From Penicillus capitatus (Eukaryota; Chlorophyta), in contig OZ287705.1 of assembly GCA_965649825.1 (NCBI GenBank), positions 984,865 through 1,048,864 of the forward strand: a stretch of 64,000 nucleotides of DNA. Direction: 5' to 3'. The notes beneath the pieces were generated by a model. The model ran no database searches and was not told the origin of the DNA. It saw only the letters and a program-made list of their open reading frames with translations. How positions within the stretch are numbered: position 1 is the stretch's first letter; each line of letters begins with the position of its first letter. A program made the translations under genes and the position numbers. This document shows, one piece after another, positions 1-11,619 of the stretch.

Positions 1-2466
1 GATAGAATCCGCTTCCAGGTGCTTGGAAGATCGGGATCTTGTAGTCTAGTGTACGGATCTCTCTTCGGTACACGACATCCCAGATTCTGACGTGATGCAT
101 ATTGGTCATGAGCACGGCAATCTTGCCGTCTTTTGAAAAACTGCAGCTTCTGTTGCTCCGCGTTTCTCTCCGATCCACGATCATCGCACTCGACAGATCG
201 ATCCACACAAGGATACCTTGATCTTGGCAGACCACGACCATGGAACGGCCGCTGGCATCGACAGAGAAGCAGATGTCCAGACATGGACAGTAATAGGAGG
301 TAAGGGTGGCAATGTGACGGTAGACACAGACATTCTCGAGCTTCCAATGCAGCACGGACAAGTCTCCCATGCAGGTCACGATGCTGAGGCCATCCTCTGA
401 GAGAGCAAAGTGACAGAAGCGATTCTTGGCGCTCTCAACCTTGAAGTAATTGGACGGTTCTGTCTGCCATAGACTTCTGCCTTCCTGTCGTGCGTTCATA
501 CGGTTCAGGACATACTGACGTTGTTGAAACAGTTTCCAGACAGTCGTGCATTCGGAGTTGAAACGCATGACTGCGATGGTACTGCCATCGATTGAGAATT
601 TAGAAATGCTCTTTCCGATGTGGATATCATCATCTGCAGCTTTGAGGATGTAATGCGATCGAAGGGCGGCATTGAATCCCCTCAGAACGGAGGGAGACCA
701 CAGAGACATGAGACTCTTGCCAACAAAGAGCAGTTTGGTGGCTTGCGTGCTAAAGCAGAAATCCATCCCCGAGAACTGCTCGACCTTGTCTTCCGGTATC
801 TTGATACGCAAGACCTCCACGCCTTCACAGACATTCCAGATCACACCATTACGACAGGCCGATGCGTAAACCCCCAGCCACTGGCCATTTTTCGACACCG
901 AAATCGCCTCAACTCCATGAACGCTGTCGATTTGCTTCACATCGTCGCTCATCATTCTCATGGCACTAGGACAAATGTCTCGTCCGACGAATCCTGTATT
1001 CAGGACATGAATCGGCGTCTGCGTCTTGAGCTGCCAGACAATGACTTTGAGGGTATCGGTAACACAGCACGACACCAATCCCAACTGATCTCTCAGTCGA
1101 ATGAAGTCGCAGGTATGGATGTTGCCTTCGTTGGGATCGCCAAGAATTATGGGCTCTGGCGACTGATAGTAAGGATGGTTCCATCTGGACCTTCCCGGGT
1201 CAATGGGCGTTCTCCCCAAATTGTCCAAGTCCCATACGTAACAGTTGCTGTCGTTGAATTGCTCTCCCGAGGCCAACAGGCCGTGCCATGTGACAAGGAA
1301 TCCATCTCCCTGGCTGAAACGACCTCTGGTGCCCTGAAGCTGATAGCTGGCGACATCGCCTTCCTCAAGAGAGGGCCACAAAACCACATATCCTTGCACC
1401 AGCTCGTACACCGTCAGCAGCAGACATCGCGATGTACGACTAAACAGAATCAAATCCACCAGTCGTTCGGCGCCGACCCAAGGTTCGTCGATCTGAACCG
1501 GCAACACCAGCATGGGATCGACTTTGCGTGTGACATCGTTAACAACGGCGTCTGTTTCAAAGATAAAGATAATGGAATAGAGCTTGAACGCACCGGAGCG
1601 TTCCTGTTGATGGCGGCTGGGCGAAAAGATATCTGCATTGTCAGGTTCGACATAAGTATAGATGGGGAATCCCAGATAACGCCCATCCGATGAGAGACGC
1701 GGCACGGCCAGTTCCTTCCCAACATAACTGCAATCGTCCCACGATGGGGCACAGTGCGATTCGGTGTAGCGCACGGGGTAGGTGTTGAGATTCCACTTGA
1801 CACAGTGGCCGTCCAGATCCACCGAAACCAGGATGGGAGGATTGTTCTGCAAGAAGGCCACATCCGCAATGCGAAATTCGTGAGGTCCCTTGAGTGTCAT
1901 GGCCAGAGATCCACGAATTGCATCCCATACCAGTAGACTGCCATTTGACATTCCGCACACGATATAACGATCATCGTGTGAGAAAGTGTAACATGTCGTT
2001 TTGAGTTTCTCGATTTTGAAGCTCATGAGACGCTGAGGCGCCAGTTGACGGTTGTTGAGTATAGGAGGATCTGCCACATCTTTTGACCACACTTTGCGAA
2101 TGCTCAACCCTGGATGTCCCGATTCTTGTGAGATTTGTGCCCCGACGGTGTCTAATATGAAGACTGGACAACCATTGATGATCTCATAATCATCGCAGAA
2201 ATAAAGAGTTGTGTCCAAAGGAAGCTTCGCCTCGTAGTCTGCAGAAAATGAGAAGGGCATGTATGATCATAAAGTGCACTACCTGGTCTTCTTCGTTGTG
2301 TCTCGGCGGCCAAGCTGTGGTTGATGCGTCTCCTGTACATTCTGTTGACTTCTCGACGAAGCATCGTCCATAACTGCTCGATGTAGTAGCTGGCTTCCAC
2401 ACGAGCGGCATCGTAACGTTCATTGGCGTAGTCCAAAGCTGCGCCCAGTTTGCGCAGAGTCGCCAT
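1..2466 (-). CDS. WD40-repeat protein, paralogue of the WD40-TRP channel (3'-truncated by window edge)
   Basis: Reads leftward from ATG at 2466 and runs off the window start, so the C-terminal part is missing. The first exon (starting MATLRKLGAALDYANERY) is helical. A 44-base intron at 2239-2282 (GTAGTG...TGCAG) joins it to a long exon open to position 1. That exon has repeated beta-propeller words such as DRYIVCGMSNGSLLVWD, VSVDLDGHCVKWN and QDQGILVWIDL. The order and wording match the complete gene at 58124-62772 (both have VVCQDQG followed by (I/D)L(V/I)W(I/L)D), so I infer that the missing part encodes a six-helix channel like that paralogue. That family pairs a WD40 region with an ion-transport domain in membranes; the ligand is unknown. 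WD40 assignment is confident; the channel half is inference. Confidence 0.8.
2239..2282 (-). other. Intron 1 of the WD40 gene (44 bases)
   Basis: GT-AG intron starting GTAGTGCAC and ending TTTTCTGCAG. It splits a Gly/Asp codon after the ...ETQRRRP segment and resumes at DYEAKLPLD. Removal restores one long frame. Confidence 0.75.
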
Positions 2467-2874
2467 GGGATTCTACTACCGCACTGTAGAAACACGCTGC
2501 GAGTTTCTATTTGCAAACAGACAGGGCCTATTGCGAAACTGGGATCGTCTGTGAGGTAACACGATGGCGCAAAACCAGCGAAACGTGGGAAAGGAGTTTG
2601 TTCGTAACAGACAGAGACTGATATTCTGTTGCAGACGGAGCGCACAGCGAAAAGGACATATATAGGGGACGTAGAATCTGTGAGAACAGGTTTCGTGGCA
2701 GTTTCCAAAGGTGGAACTATGCGTCAGACAACGCCTCTTTGGTGATGACGTCCCCCTACTTCCCCGACTTGACAGTGAGAAAATGAGGTGTGGGAGTGTG
2801 TTGGCTCAGGTTCGCTGTCGCGTGTTTTGCAAATAAACCAAACGTCCCATCAATACGAACCCTGCAAGCAGGTA

Positions 2875-4623
2875 ATGGAGAAGGGGCTCATCGCCTGGAT
2901 CCAGGGTGAAGGTGGATATGTCCACCCGGCGATTGACCTTTTTGCCGAGAAGGCAGAGCGTCGAGATCGCGGTGTCGTTGCTCGTCAAAAGATAGAGAAG
3001 GACGAGCAGCTGCTTCTGATACCCGAGAAATGCGCCCTGTACTTTCCCGACCGTCTCTCGCTGTTTCACACGGTTTTGAGTATAAAAACGTGCGCTGTAG
3101 TTAAGGGAATGACCAGAGGGAAGACGCGTGTTGGATGCGAGGGCGAAGTCATGAAAGTTTTGGACGAGGAAGGATCCACACTTACACCCTTCCTCCTGAC
3201 GCTTCTTCTGTTTCTAAGAGAAACGGCACAGGGATCGCCTTCCCATTTTGGCGCCTATATCCAGACACTACCTACCGAACCTCCTCCATCGCTCATAACC
3301 TGGTCCATCAATGAGCGCAAACTGCTCCGTGGTTCATGCACCAAAAAACTGCTCATGGCTTGATAAGGCATACAGGGACAAGTTTGGAGAGAAATGCAGA
3401 TCGTCAGCTTCTGGAAGAAGCCTTCGACAGTCAATTGTTGCCCCTGATGAAGAGACATCCTGATCTGTGGCCCTCCGATATCTGCGATATGGATCGGATG
3501 CGATCGGCAGCCGCAATGATTCAGTCGCGGGTCTTTCACATGAAAGAAGAGAACTGGATCACCAATACCGTACAATGACCTGCCTGATGTGCAGCACTCA
3601 ACATGAGTCGTGATCAGGTGCATGAAGGCACGACCCTCTATCTCATTCCCGGAATCGATATGATCAATCACTCACACGACGACGACGCCATCAACACAGA
3701 ACTGATGAAGTGCAAGGACTGCACTTCGGTGGAGTTGGGAGACGGACGTCGAGTCGACGTCGAAGGCTATTTCGCCATGAAAGCAGGTGAATACATGCGA
3801 TCTCTGCACAGGTCGTGCTCATCCCACTGTGCGCTATAGACCGTGCGATCGAAGCAGGAGAAGAAATTTTGCACAGTTATGGAGATCTGAGTCGTGCTGC
3901 TTTGCTCAGGATCTATGGTTTCGTCCCCGACGAGGACACCCCTAACCGTCACGATTTCCTTGTCGTTACCTATCCGCTGATCAAGGCCGCAGCCGAGGCC
4001 GTTATCCAAAAGTGCTCACAGATAATCTAGGCATCTATCAACGCAGTGCCGTTTGGCATTAGACAGCAGTGGTCCATACAGGACATGACTGTACGCGAGG
4101 CCTTTCTCTCAAAGCAATGGCAGGAAGACATCGGCACCGTAGAGGATATCGAGTTTCATGTCACACTGGAAGATATCCTGCCCGCGAAGCTCTTGACGAT
4201 TATCCAAGTCCTCCTTCTCCCAGACGAGGACTTTCAGGCAATGCAGGAGGAGCAAGAAGCAGAAGAGAGCATGGAAATGCATCCCTTTGAACTCGGGCTC
4301 GACTATGTCGACGATTCTGCATGGTCCGATATGGTCATGCTCAGTCTTATCGAGGTTGGTCTTCCTGAAGACACTCGTTCGATTCGACTGCTGTGTAGAT
4401 CATCGAACGGCTCAAGAACAGGGCTCCTTCGTTCTTGGATGTCGACCAGGAAGTCGAAAAGGGTATGTTACGTCAACCTTGTGTCTGCCTGGCGAGGTCT
4501 CTAGCCAACAGTGAGAAAGATCTGCTGACGGCACAGTGGAGATCGATCGTGGCGCTCATGCAGAGGGACGACGACGGCGACGAGCTTTCCAGCGATGCAT
4601 CTCGTAGTTCTTCCCCTCCGTAA
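2875..4623 (+). CDS. SET-domain protein-lysine methyltransferase (RuBisCO LSMT/SETD3-like), multi-exon
   Basis: Spliced exons give a SET-domain enzyme of the plant RuBisCO large-subunit methyltransferase/SETD3 type, which moves a methyl group from S-adenosylmethionine to a protein lysine. Visible parts in order: N-terminal SET strands (RDRGVVARQKIEKDEQLLLIP), the family insert (LDEEGSTLTPFLLTLLLFL), the S-adenosylmethionine-pocket motif IPGIDMINHSHDDD (NHS), then EILHSYGDLS and LLRIYGF. A C-terminal substrate-binding region follows (LDVDQEVEK ... LANSEKDLLTAQW). Introns include 3329-3375 and a further one ending just before VHEGTTLYLIPG. A possible intron lies near 3070-3170. I chose ATG 2875 because the frame reads straight into the conserved part; an extra upstream exon from ATG 2783 is possible. 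The substrate cannot be told from sequence. Confidence 0.85.
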
Positions 4624-5812
4624 ACGCGCTCGACGGATTTGGATAACCGACGATCGTATGCGTCCTCGTCAGAGTGCTCATTGTGTTGCTATAATGCTAT
4701 GAGAAGTCATTGAATTTTTGTTAAAGCCAGCGCGGACAAACGTCACATCATATACAACAGCCACGGATACGTTCTTTTGCTAAGTGTTCACGTTTCTCGT
4801 GTGAGTCCCCGAGAAAACTCACAGCGTTTTGTGTGAGCAATCAGAGCGTGTGAGAATTGATCTTTCTGAGAAGGTAGAAAGAACATGACCGTCGGAAAAC
4901 AGTCGCATCATTTTGACCTACCGTTTCGCCCCTCCCGCGTATCGTTCGCATCGGCGTCGTGTCAATCTTTCGCCAAAAACCTCGGTGCTGAGTACAATCG
5001 CCGCGAATTCTTGCCGAGACGCTGTTCATGCGCCTTCGTTTTGACTCTGCGATGCGATGGCCCATTAAAATGATGCATGCTCAACCCTGTGTTCGGTGAC
5101 GGCGCTGTCTCCATGCCTTGAGCGGTGACATTCAATTCCGCGGCGGCGTTCGTTGCGCGACAATGCGTTGAAAAATGTCGCCGTGCAGCTTTGGCGGACA
5201 CGCGGCAACATGCCCCCGCTGAGCTGTCCTGTCGAAATCGATCCTTCACAGTGCTGTACGCGGCGGTTCCTCTGTGCGCCCGTCTTCTTTCATGTTTTCG
5301 CAGAAACTCCGACTGCTAAGAAGGAATACGTTGTTCTAGAGTGCCATGACTGAGATAATAGAAGTCTGCTCCCTTGTGGAAGGAGCGTGGTTCGACGTCG
5401 TCTCTGGGGAATGCTCCATCGCCTGGGTCCTTGGAAAACCACATGTTCGCATTAAATTCATGTTCGGACCGAATGAACACGCGGCCTGTGACTCGGTCGT
5501 TGTACTCTAGGGCGTTTGCTTACAACGAGTGCGAGTATTTTGGTTTCCACCACCTCTTTCAAAAGCGTTTTCGGCATCCTCTAACGTAGAAGGACGACGG
5601 TAAAAGAACGAAGGACGGTATTCCATTTGTTTGTGCGTTTCAGGCTTGTCGAGTTAGACACCCCTTTGGAAATTGGCCAAAAGGTCGTGGGCCTCGCAAA
5701 ATCCGAAAATGAACAAAAGTGGTGAGCGACACCGTTGTCTTGGCCAGTCGCCCGCCTTACGTCTCGTGTACAATTAGGTTTGACGCGTCGATAGAGAAAA
5801 TCGTTCAACGAG
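4624..5812. other. Intergenic stretch, no supported gene
   Basis: Several 60-95-codon frames overlap on both strands but none has recognisable domains or a plausible splice partner. The only notable item is one copy of the recurrent word ACGTCACATCA at 4740-4750, just downstream of the methyltransferase. Confidence 0.5.
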
Positions 5813-6382
5813 ATGGTAACGTGCCTTCGGGAGAGCATACATATCAAACTATTGGGCTGTAATACAGGAGACGTTCTCGTTACGGTGGATTGGTGCTTGG
5901 GAATGTACGTTTACGTGTTTGGTACGCCAATTGGAAGAGTCTTATCAGTGGTGAACGGTGATATCGGGTTGCCTTCTGAACCCCTTGATCCTTATACGCA
6001 CCCCGTTATCAGTCAATGGACGCAAGCGTTGTCGGAGCTTTCTGGATTGCAAGAGAAATTCGAGAACAGAGAAGATCGAATTCCTCTCGAGCCTCAACCG
6101 CAACCCGTTTCCAAGATTGCAATGGAACCGATCGAGAAATGGACTCCTGCTTCTCTCTCGGTACGCAAAAGGGCAAGTTTGCGTACAGGAGAGAAAAAAA
6201 CTAAGAAACCGAAGAATAATAAGAATTCTGTACGCGACGAACAATCGGAATCGGTAATGGAACAAAACAGTGCGAGCAAAGATAGTTTTATGGCCTCTGG
6301 AAGTGGTTCCGTGGGCCTTGAATCTGCACAAGTTGGTGATATGCCCATGGGCGACATCGAAAGACTCGAAGTCGTCCCATAA
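5813..6382 (+). CDS. Orphan hypothetical protein (189 codons)
   Basis: An uninterrupted frame from ATG 5813 to TAA 6382. The first third is hydrophobic (LVTVDWCLGMYVYVFGTPIG). The rest is rich in Glu, Pro, Ser and Lys with a basic patch (EKKTKKPKNNKN). I do not recognise it. It sits in an AT-rich stretch whose composition differs from the neighbouring genes and has no obvious introns, unlike almost everything else in the window. It could be a lineage-specific gene, a fragment of an inserted element, or a chance frame. Confidence 0.35.
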   Translation: MVTCLRESIHIKLLGCNTGDVLVTVDWCLGMYVYVFGTPIGRVLSVVNGDIGLPSEPLDPYTHPVISQWTQALSELSGLQEKFENREDRIPLEPQPQPVSKIAMEPIEKWTPASLSVRKRASLRTGEKKTKKPKNNKNSVRDEQSESVMEQNSASKDSFMASGSGSVGLESAQVGDMPMGDIERLEVVP

Positions 6383-7398
6383 ATTATCAAACATTTAACC
6401 GCAAGTCTTCTCTCAGTACAGTTCTTTTACGGTTAAGAACAGCAATTCATTTTTTTTTTCTTTTCTTTAGTCGAACTATTGATGGAAGTAAACACTTGTG
6501 GGTATGCATTACGCTTACAACATAAGTAAGATTGACAGTACAAAGCTTTCTGTGGGCAAAGATCCCAACTTGCCGTCGCCCGTTATATAATCGATTCTTT
6601 CTGAAATTAAAAAGTATTCTTTACACGCTGGTTAGTCGTACAGCTCCCGCGAAACCCAATTTCTAATCCAGTGCTTGTTGCCTTTTTATTACTCGAAGCT
6701 CGAGACGCGGCACAATTGGGGTGTTGATGATGTGACCGCCTCCCATTTCCTATGTCTAGTTTTTGACGATTCACAAAAAGCTTTAATCAGTCCTTTGTCT
6801 TTTCAAGCGCCACTGGATTGCAGTCAGTGGATTTTTAAACAGGGCCATTATCATTATCCATCCATACACTATGAGTTCTTGTATCGTCTAACCGATCACG
6901 TATCGTGTCTTTTAGCAAACCTCAACGAAGTTAACAAAAACTCCACGTGTACGTTTTAAGTCGTTGAGAGCCGTAGAAAAATATCAATCTCAAACTTTAG
7001 AGGAACGGAATGGTTGCGAAGGTCGAGTGCGCTCAAGGGTGTGAAGTAATCGTAAGGAAACCTAGGTTTTGTTATCTTAGTCACTTAGCCTTCACTTGAG
7101 TTCAGCGGCGGTCTTACGATTATCGAACACGAAATCAAAGATATTGGAAACGGTGTTACTTTGATTTGATTTGATTAAACAGCCCGATCGACGTCAGCGT
7201 TACCAAGACGGCTCAGTTTATCCGATTCGTCGATCGGCAGCGAAAACGCTTAGAAAAGCCGATGGAGCAAAATGATAAAACCGCAGACGTTACGGCGCAT
7301 GACGATGAGAACGTCGCTGTCACTCTTACACGACCACGGACGCGACACATTAGTCAGACAGAGGATCGCTTAAGCTCGCGTCCGCGGAAAGAAGGCGT
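6383..7398. other. AT-rich intergenic stretch
   Basis: No gene that I can support. It contains a T-rich tract near 6449-6470. A 94-codon plus frame at 6675-6959 (ending NEVNKNSTCTF) has no recognised domain. One GATGTGAC word lies near 6728. No tRNA or rRNA seen. Confidence 0.5.
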
Positions 7399-8877
7399 TC
7401 ATCGTCCAAACTTCGCATCTCTTCGGTTTTGGCTATAGTACTTGCGCGAAGTGACACTATCTTCCAACTTGCGTTCTCCTTTGCTAACCCACTTGGCAAC
7501 AGCACTTGCCATTTCATGTGCTGCACCCCGACCATCATTATCCATTCTCTTCATTTTCTCCTTTAAAGCGTCCAATTCTGCCTGATCTCTTTTCTCTGCC
7601 CGTGCGATCTTCTCCGTGGCATGTTGATGACGAGAAGCGGCATCGTGTGTCATCTGAGCCAATCGTGCAGCTTTTTCATCTTCGGAGAGTCGACCGACAC
7701 GATGCGTACGTCGATGATACCTGATGAACATGAGGCTCATTCAAAAACGGCATGGCTGAGGGAAAGGGACCTTTCAGACTCTTCCTTCTGCCTTTTCGCT
7801 GCGTTACGTTCTTCCGCTTCTCTGATGCGCCTCTTCGTCTCCTCTGCTCGTTTCGTAAGCGTCGCTTCGTTGTCTGCGTGGAAGGAAGAGACTTTGAGAC
7901 CATATCTGCCGTCGCATGCGTGATCAGATTGTGTAGGAGACGAAGCATTCTTTCTATACCCTTCTCGATGTCTGGGACGGGTAGGTGAAAGGGAACGCTC
8001 CGGTCGTTTTCGTTTGGATCCAGATTCAAACTCTGTGTGATGAGGAGACCGTGTCCTCTCTTCTCTTATACGACTCTGGCGTTTTTGCAGTTCCTTGATT
8101 TCTTTCTTCAGCTTCTTCTTCTCCCTCTTCATCTCTTTCACCTTCTTCACCTGCTCTCACATCCGATGTGACGTTCAAAGCCATGCCGTCCATCACACCA
8201 ATCGCCCTACCTCTTTCTTAATGCGCTCCATCTGAACTGGATTCTGTCTTATTCTTTTGATCGCCTCTTGCTCTTGTCTCCTGATCTGCACAAACAGTTC
8301 CGAATCTCAGCGGCCTATCGTGCCGTATCCTCCGTTTCACCATCATCAACGGGTCATTGTTGAGCCGAGACCATGCTTCATTCGCAGAATGTGGGGTGTC
8401 ATCCACATAGAAAGAAGGCAAAACGGCTGCACGCTCCACCTGCCAATCGCATTTCTCATCGCATCACTAGCCAGCACATTCATTGCCGGACTCTAGAGAT
8501 GGTTTCGTGTGGTGTGTCCAGCACAGCGGGTTTGGACATCTCGTCTGCTTCGTCCTTCTTACGCTGGGCCTCGGTCTTCTCTACCACACCGCCCCCATAC
8601 ATCCAGTCCAATCGATCTTGTGGTCTACACATGAGCATCTTTTCGTTAGGGGAGGAAGGAAGTACATAACGTCATGCCTGGCATGTCCTGCCTTCTCTGC
8701 CACTTGTTCAAGCTCCTCCAGCTGGCGTTCTTGAGCTATCTGTTTCTGCAGCTCTTCGAGTCGCGCCTCCTCGCGGGCCGCTTTCTGTTCCCGTTTCCAC
8801 ACTTCCTCGACATTTCGTATAGAACCGGTGTGAAAATGCTTCTTGTTGAGAAAAGCGAGGGGTCCACCTTTGCCCAT
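7399..8877 (-). CDS. CWC25: Pre-mRNA-splicing factor CWC25
   Basis: The start MGKGGPLAFLNKKHFHTGS followed by IRNVEEVWKREQKAAREE is the CIR/CWC25 N-terminal helix region. It is followed by DRLDWMYGGG and then SANEAWSRLNNDPLMMVKRR, all family hallmarks. CWC25 joins the spliceosome to promote the first transesterification step in the nucleus. The middle is a long charged helix (KKVKEMKREKKKLKKEIKEL) and an Arg/Ser-rich linker. The C-terminal helix ends at a TGA at 7399-7401. At least three introns break it; the one at 8154-8210 contains a perfect short palindrome. It is transcribed divergently from the C2-lipase gene across about 180 bases. Exon joins near the C-terminus are less certain. Confidence 0.88.
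8154..8210 (-). other. Intron in CWC25 carrying a palindrome
   Basis: GT-AG intron (GTAGGGCGA...GTGAGAG) of 57 bases. Positions 8157-8171 read TCACATC-C-GATGTGA, a 7-base inverted repeat with a single-base spacer, made from the same word that recurs in other introns. Confidence 0.7.
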
Positions 8878-9054
8878 TGCACAGTACGATGAACAGGTCA
8901 CATCAGCCGCGTCGCTTGTGCTTGGTAAATCGGTTCCGCGGACGTTAACACATTCGAAGCCCAAATTCTCTCAGCAAAAATACTCATCACTGCCCAGACT
9001 TGCAATACCACAGCCACATTCTCATCGAATTCTTGTATTTGGCGCAAAGAAACG

Positions 9055-11375
9055 ATGGCGGATGGAGACGTAGAGGTAAGCTCCTTCTCCACAGCTCCGA
9101 ACGAGACGGAGTGGTTTTGGCCAAGTCACAACGGAGCATAACGCGTGTTTAACTTCTTAGGTCGTCGCGACGGAAAGCGGTGGGATTTCGGAAGAACCCA
9201 GTCGAAAGGGGTTCTTTGGGCACTCCATAAAGGACCGAACGCAAGGAAGATTGCAACGTTTGAAAAAGTTCCTTCAACATAAAAGACAGGAGGAGTTCAG
9301 GACGCCGGTGAATACCGTCCTATCGCTCGTTTGCGATTTGGGCTGTCTGTCATTCCGAGCATACAACGACCCGAGCAACCCAGGCTTCAACGAACTGACG
9401 ACAACAGGATGTAGAGTCAGACATCTCAATTAGTAAAGCTCCCCTTATCTACAGTGTGAGAAGTGTGACATTATTACAGCGACATTTTGAATGCGTCTGT
9501 GGAAGGCGTGTTGAAGATTCACCTAGAAAGAGCGGACAACGTCCTTGACGCAGACGTCGAACGCCATGAGATCTTACTGTGATGTGACTTGTGTATGCGT
9601 GCGTAGTTCGGCCCCGGGCGCAGTGATCCCTACGTCGTTTTCTCGACAGGCTGGTCCCAAGCTGCGAGTACGACTGTGCAGAACACAGACAACCCTGTCT
9701 GGAACTCGACGCATTACCTGCTCATTCGGTTTGCTCTCCTTCGTTCTCCCCTCTGTTCATGTTGCCTTGCTGCATGGACAGAAAACCAGGGGCCGTTAAC
9801 AGAGATGATAGTCAGTTGAGAATTCGACTCTTTGATTCGGATATTTCGTGGGGAGACAATGCAGAGCGCGATTTTCGGCAGTTTCTGATTCGTGACGATT
9901 TCTTGGGTTCCGCTTTCGTCAATCTCGAAGAACTGATGCAGCCGGGTGTTCAGTCGCAAGATGTCGTATTACACCTGGAAGGAGATCACAGAGAACAGAA
10001 AACGGTTGTTCACTTTACCACCGAGTTCATGTCCTTTGCCAGTGACCCAACCCCGTTCCCATCGTGCCCCTGTCATGTTTTGTACAGATGCCTGTGCTGA
10101 GCTTGGCAAAGAAGAACATAGTCATGGTACTTGGGCCGAAAGGGTGGATGACGATGGGACGTACAGATGGTCCGAGCTTCCGGTTGATACACATGTGGGT
10201 CACATCACCTTTCGGCCTGTCGCTTTCATCAACTGCATGCGGACGGGAACGCAGGTAGTCCCCTCGCGCGTCGCCCCTCATCGGAGCGCATCCTGTGTTC
10301 AGGTGTGGATACATTGTAATACCAGTGAAAGGGCATTGGCGGTTGCTTTCAGAGGCACCGAAGCAAATCGGTTGAAAGATTTAATAACAGATCTGAATTT
10401 TTTTCCGAGGCGGCTGCAATGGAAGAATGATGGGACATGCACACTCAGATTAACAGAGACAGCAATGCTTAGGGGGATTCGTGTCCATTCTGGCTTTCGT
10501 GGGGCATACCAATCGATCTGGTCGACACTCTTAACTATTGTGGAGAATATCACACACTGGCGACAAAACTGGACCATCTGTTTGACAGGACACTCCTTGG
10601 GCGGCGCATTAGCAACACTATGTGCATTTGAATACGCCAATCGACAGTGAGTGTCCTTCCTTCGCCATCGGCCATGATTTGAAGAGGTCACGTCTGGCTA
10701 TCACAGAAATGACAGAGGAGAGACGCCACATATCGTCATGATGAATTTCGGAGCGCCGCGTGTCGGCAACTGCGAATTTGCTCAAAACTATCGAATCACT
10801 GTTCCGGAATCTTATCGCATCGTCAATCGTCTCGACATCATTCACAAGATTCCTATTTTCTTGAAGCATGTATCACGCGAGATCGCCTTTGAAGAAGATG
10901 GCGAAGTGATCGTTGACAAGAGACTGTCCATCAAACTGTTTTCCAAAGTCTACGATGACGTACGAGTAGATACACCAAGCCCTCTCCCACGCAACCCATC
11001 ATGCATGTGCTGTAGGATGCGGTCCCTGGTAGCAATGGGTCAGAGGACGAGGAGGAGATGCCGAAGGCCGAGAAGTTGACAAAAAGAGGTCTCTTCAGGA
11101 CGCCTGGGTTCAAAGGACACTTTGAGAACTACTACTTCGATGTCGTTACCCGTGCCATCGGATCTCTCTTTGAAGAGCAGAAAGAACATCTCCAATACCT
11201 GTTGAACGGGATGAAGCAAACGAAGGAACGCAAAGAACAGGCTGACAAAGACGAAGGCGAATCCTCAGAAGCACATAAACTCTCGACGGTTCAGACCACC
11301 ACTCCCGAGAGCAGTAATAATCCAGCACCTAACGCTGCCAAGACGTCACAGGAAACAAAGGAAAAAAACGTTTGA
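9055..11375 (+). CDS. C2-domain class 3 lipase
   Basis: N-terminal exons encode a basic segment (GRLQRLKKFLQHKRQEE) and then a C2 domain: VLKIHLERADNVLDADV, GRSDPYVVF, NTDNPVWN and LRIRLFDSD. C2 domains bind phospholipid membranes, often with calcium. The second half is an alpha/beta-hydrolase of the lipase-3 class, with AVAFRGTEA, the nucleophile elbow LTGHSLGGALATL (Ser) and the acid region RIVNRLDIIHKIP (Asp). A calcium- or membrane-targeted acyl-hydrolase is the natural reading; substrate is unknown. ATG 9055 begins MADGDVE; several introns are needed, one holding GTGATGTGAC near 9580. The C-terminal tail is Ser/Thr/Lys-rich and looks disordered. The catalytic His was not located with certainty. 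Confidence 0.88.
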
Positions 11376-11619
11376 GAAGTTTCTTTTATTGTCGAGTGTT
11401 GAAGAGCATATTTCATTGAGGTGTGATTTCGAAGAAACTTTTACTTGCCTTTATACACCTTGTCATTTTGAGTGGCTTTGTTTTCGATTTCTGTCGCATA
11501 TGATCATGTCTTCCAAAAGGACGAACATTGGCAGCTTCTTAATATCCACCGCATGGTTGTATCTGGAACTAGGTTAGCTGTGACATGACAGCCCTTCAGG
11601 TGTGACGCGACGCAAAGAA

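Noticed and set aside
195-225. U12-type 5' site GTATCCTTG on the minus strand
   Set aside because: It is coding (QGILVW) within the WD40 exon, with no frame reason to splice.
620-1693. A 357-codon plus-strand frame
   Set aside because: It lies antisense to the WD40 coding exon, shows no domain, and its wording is explained as the complement of that exon.
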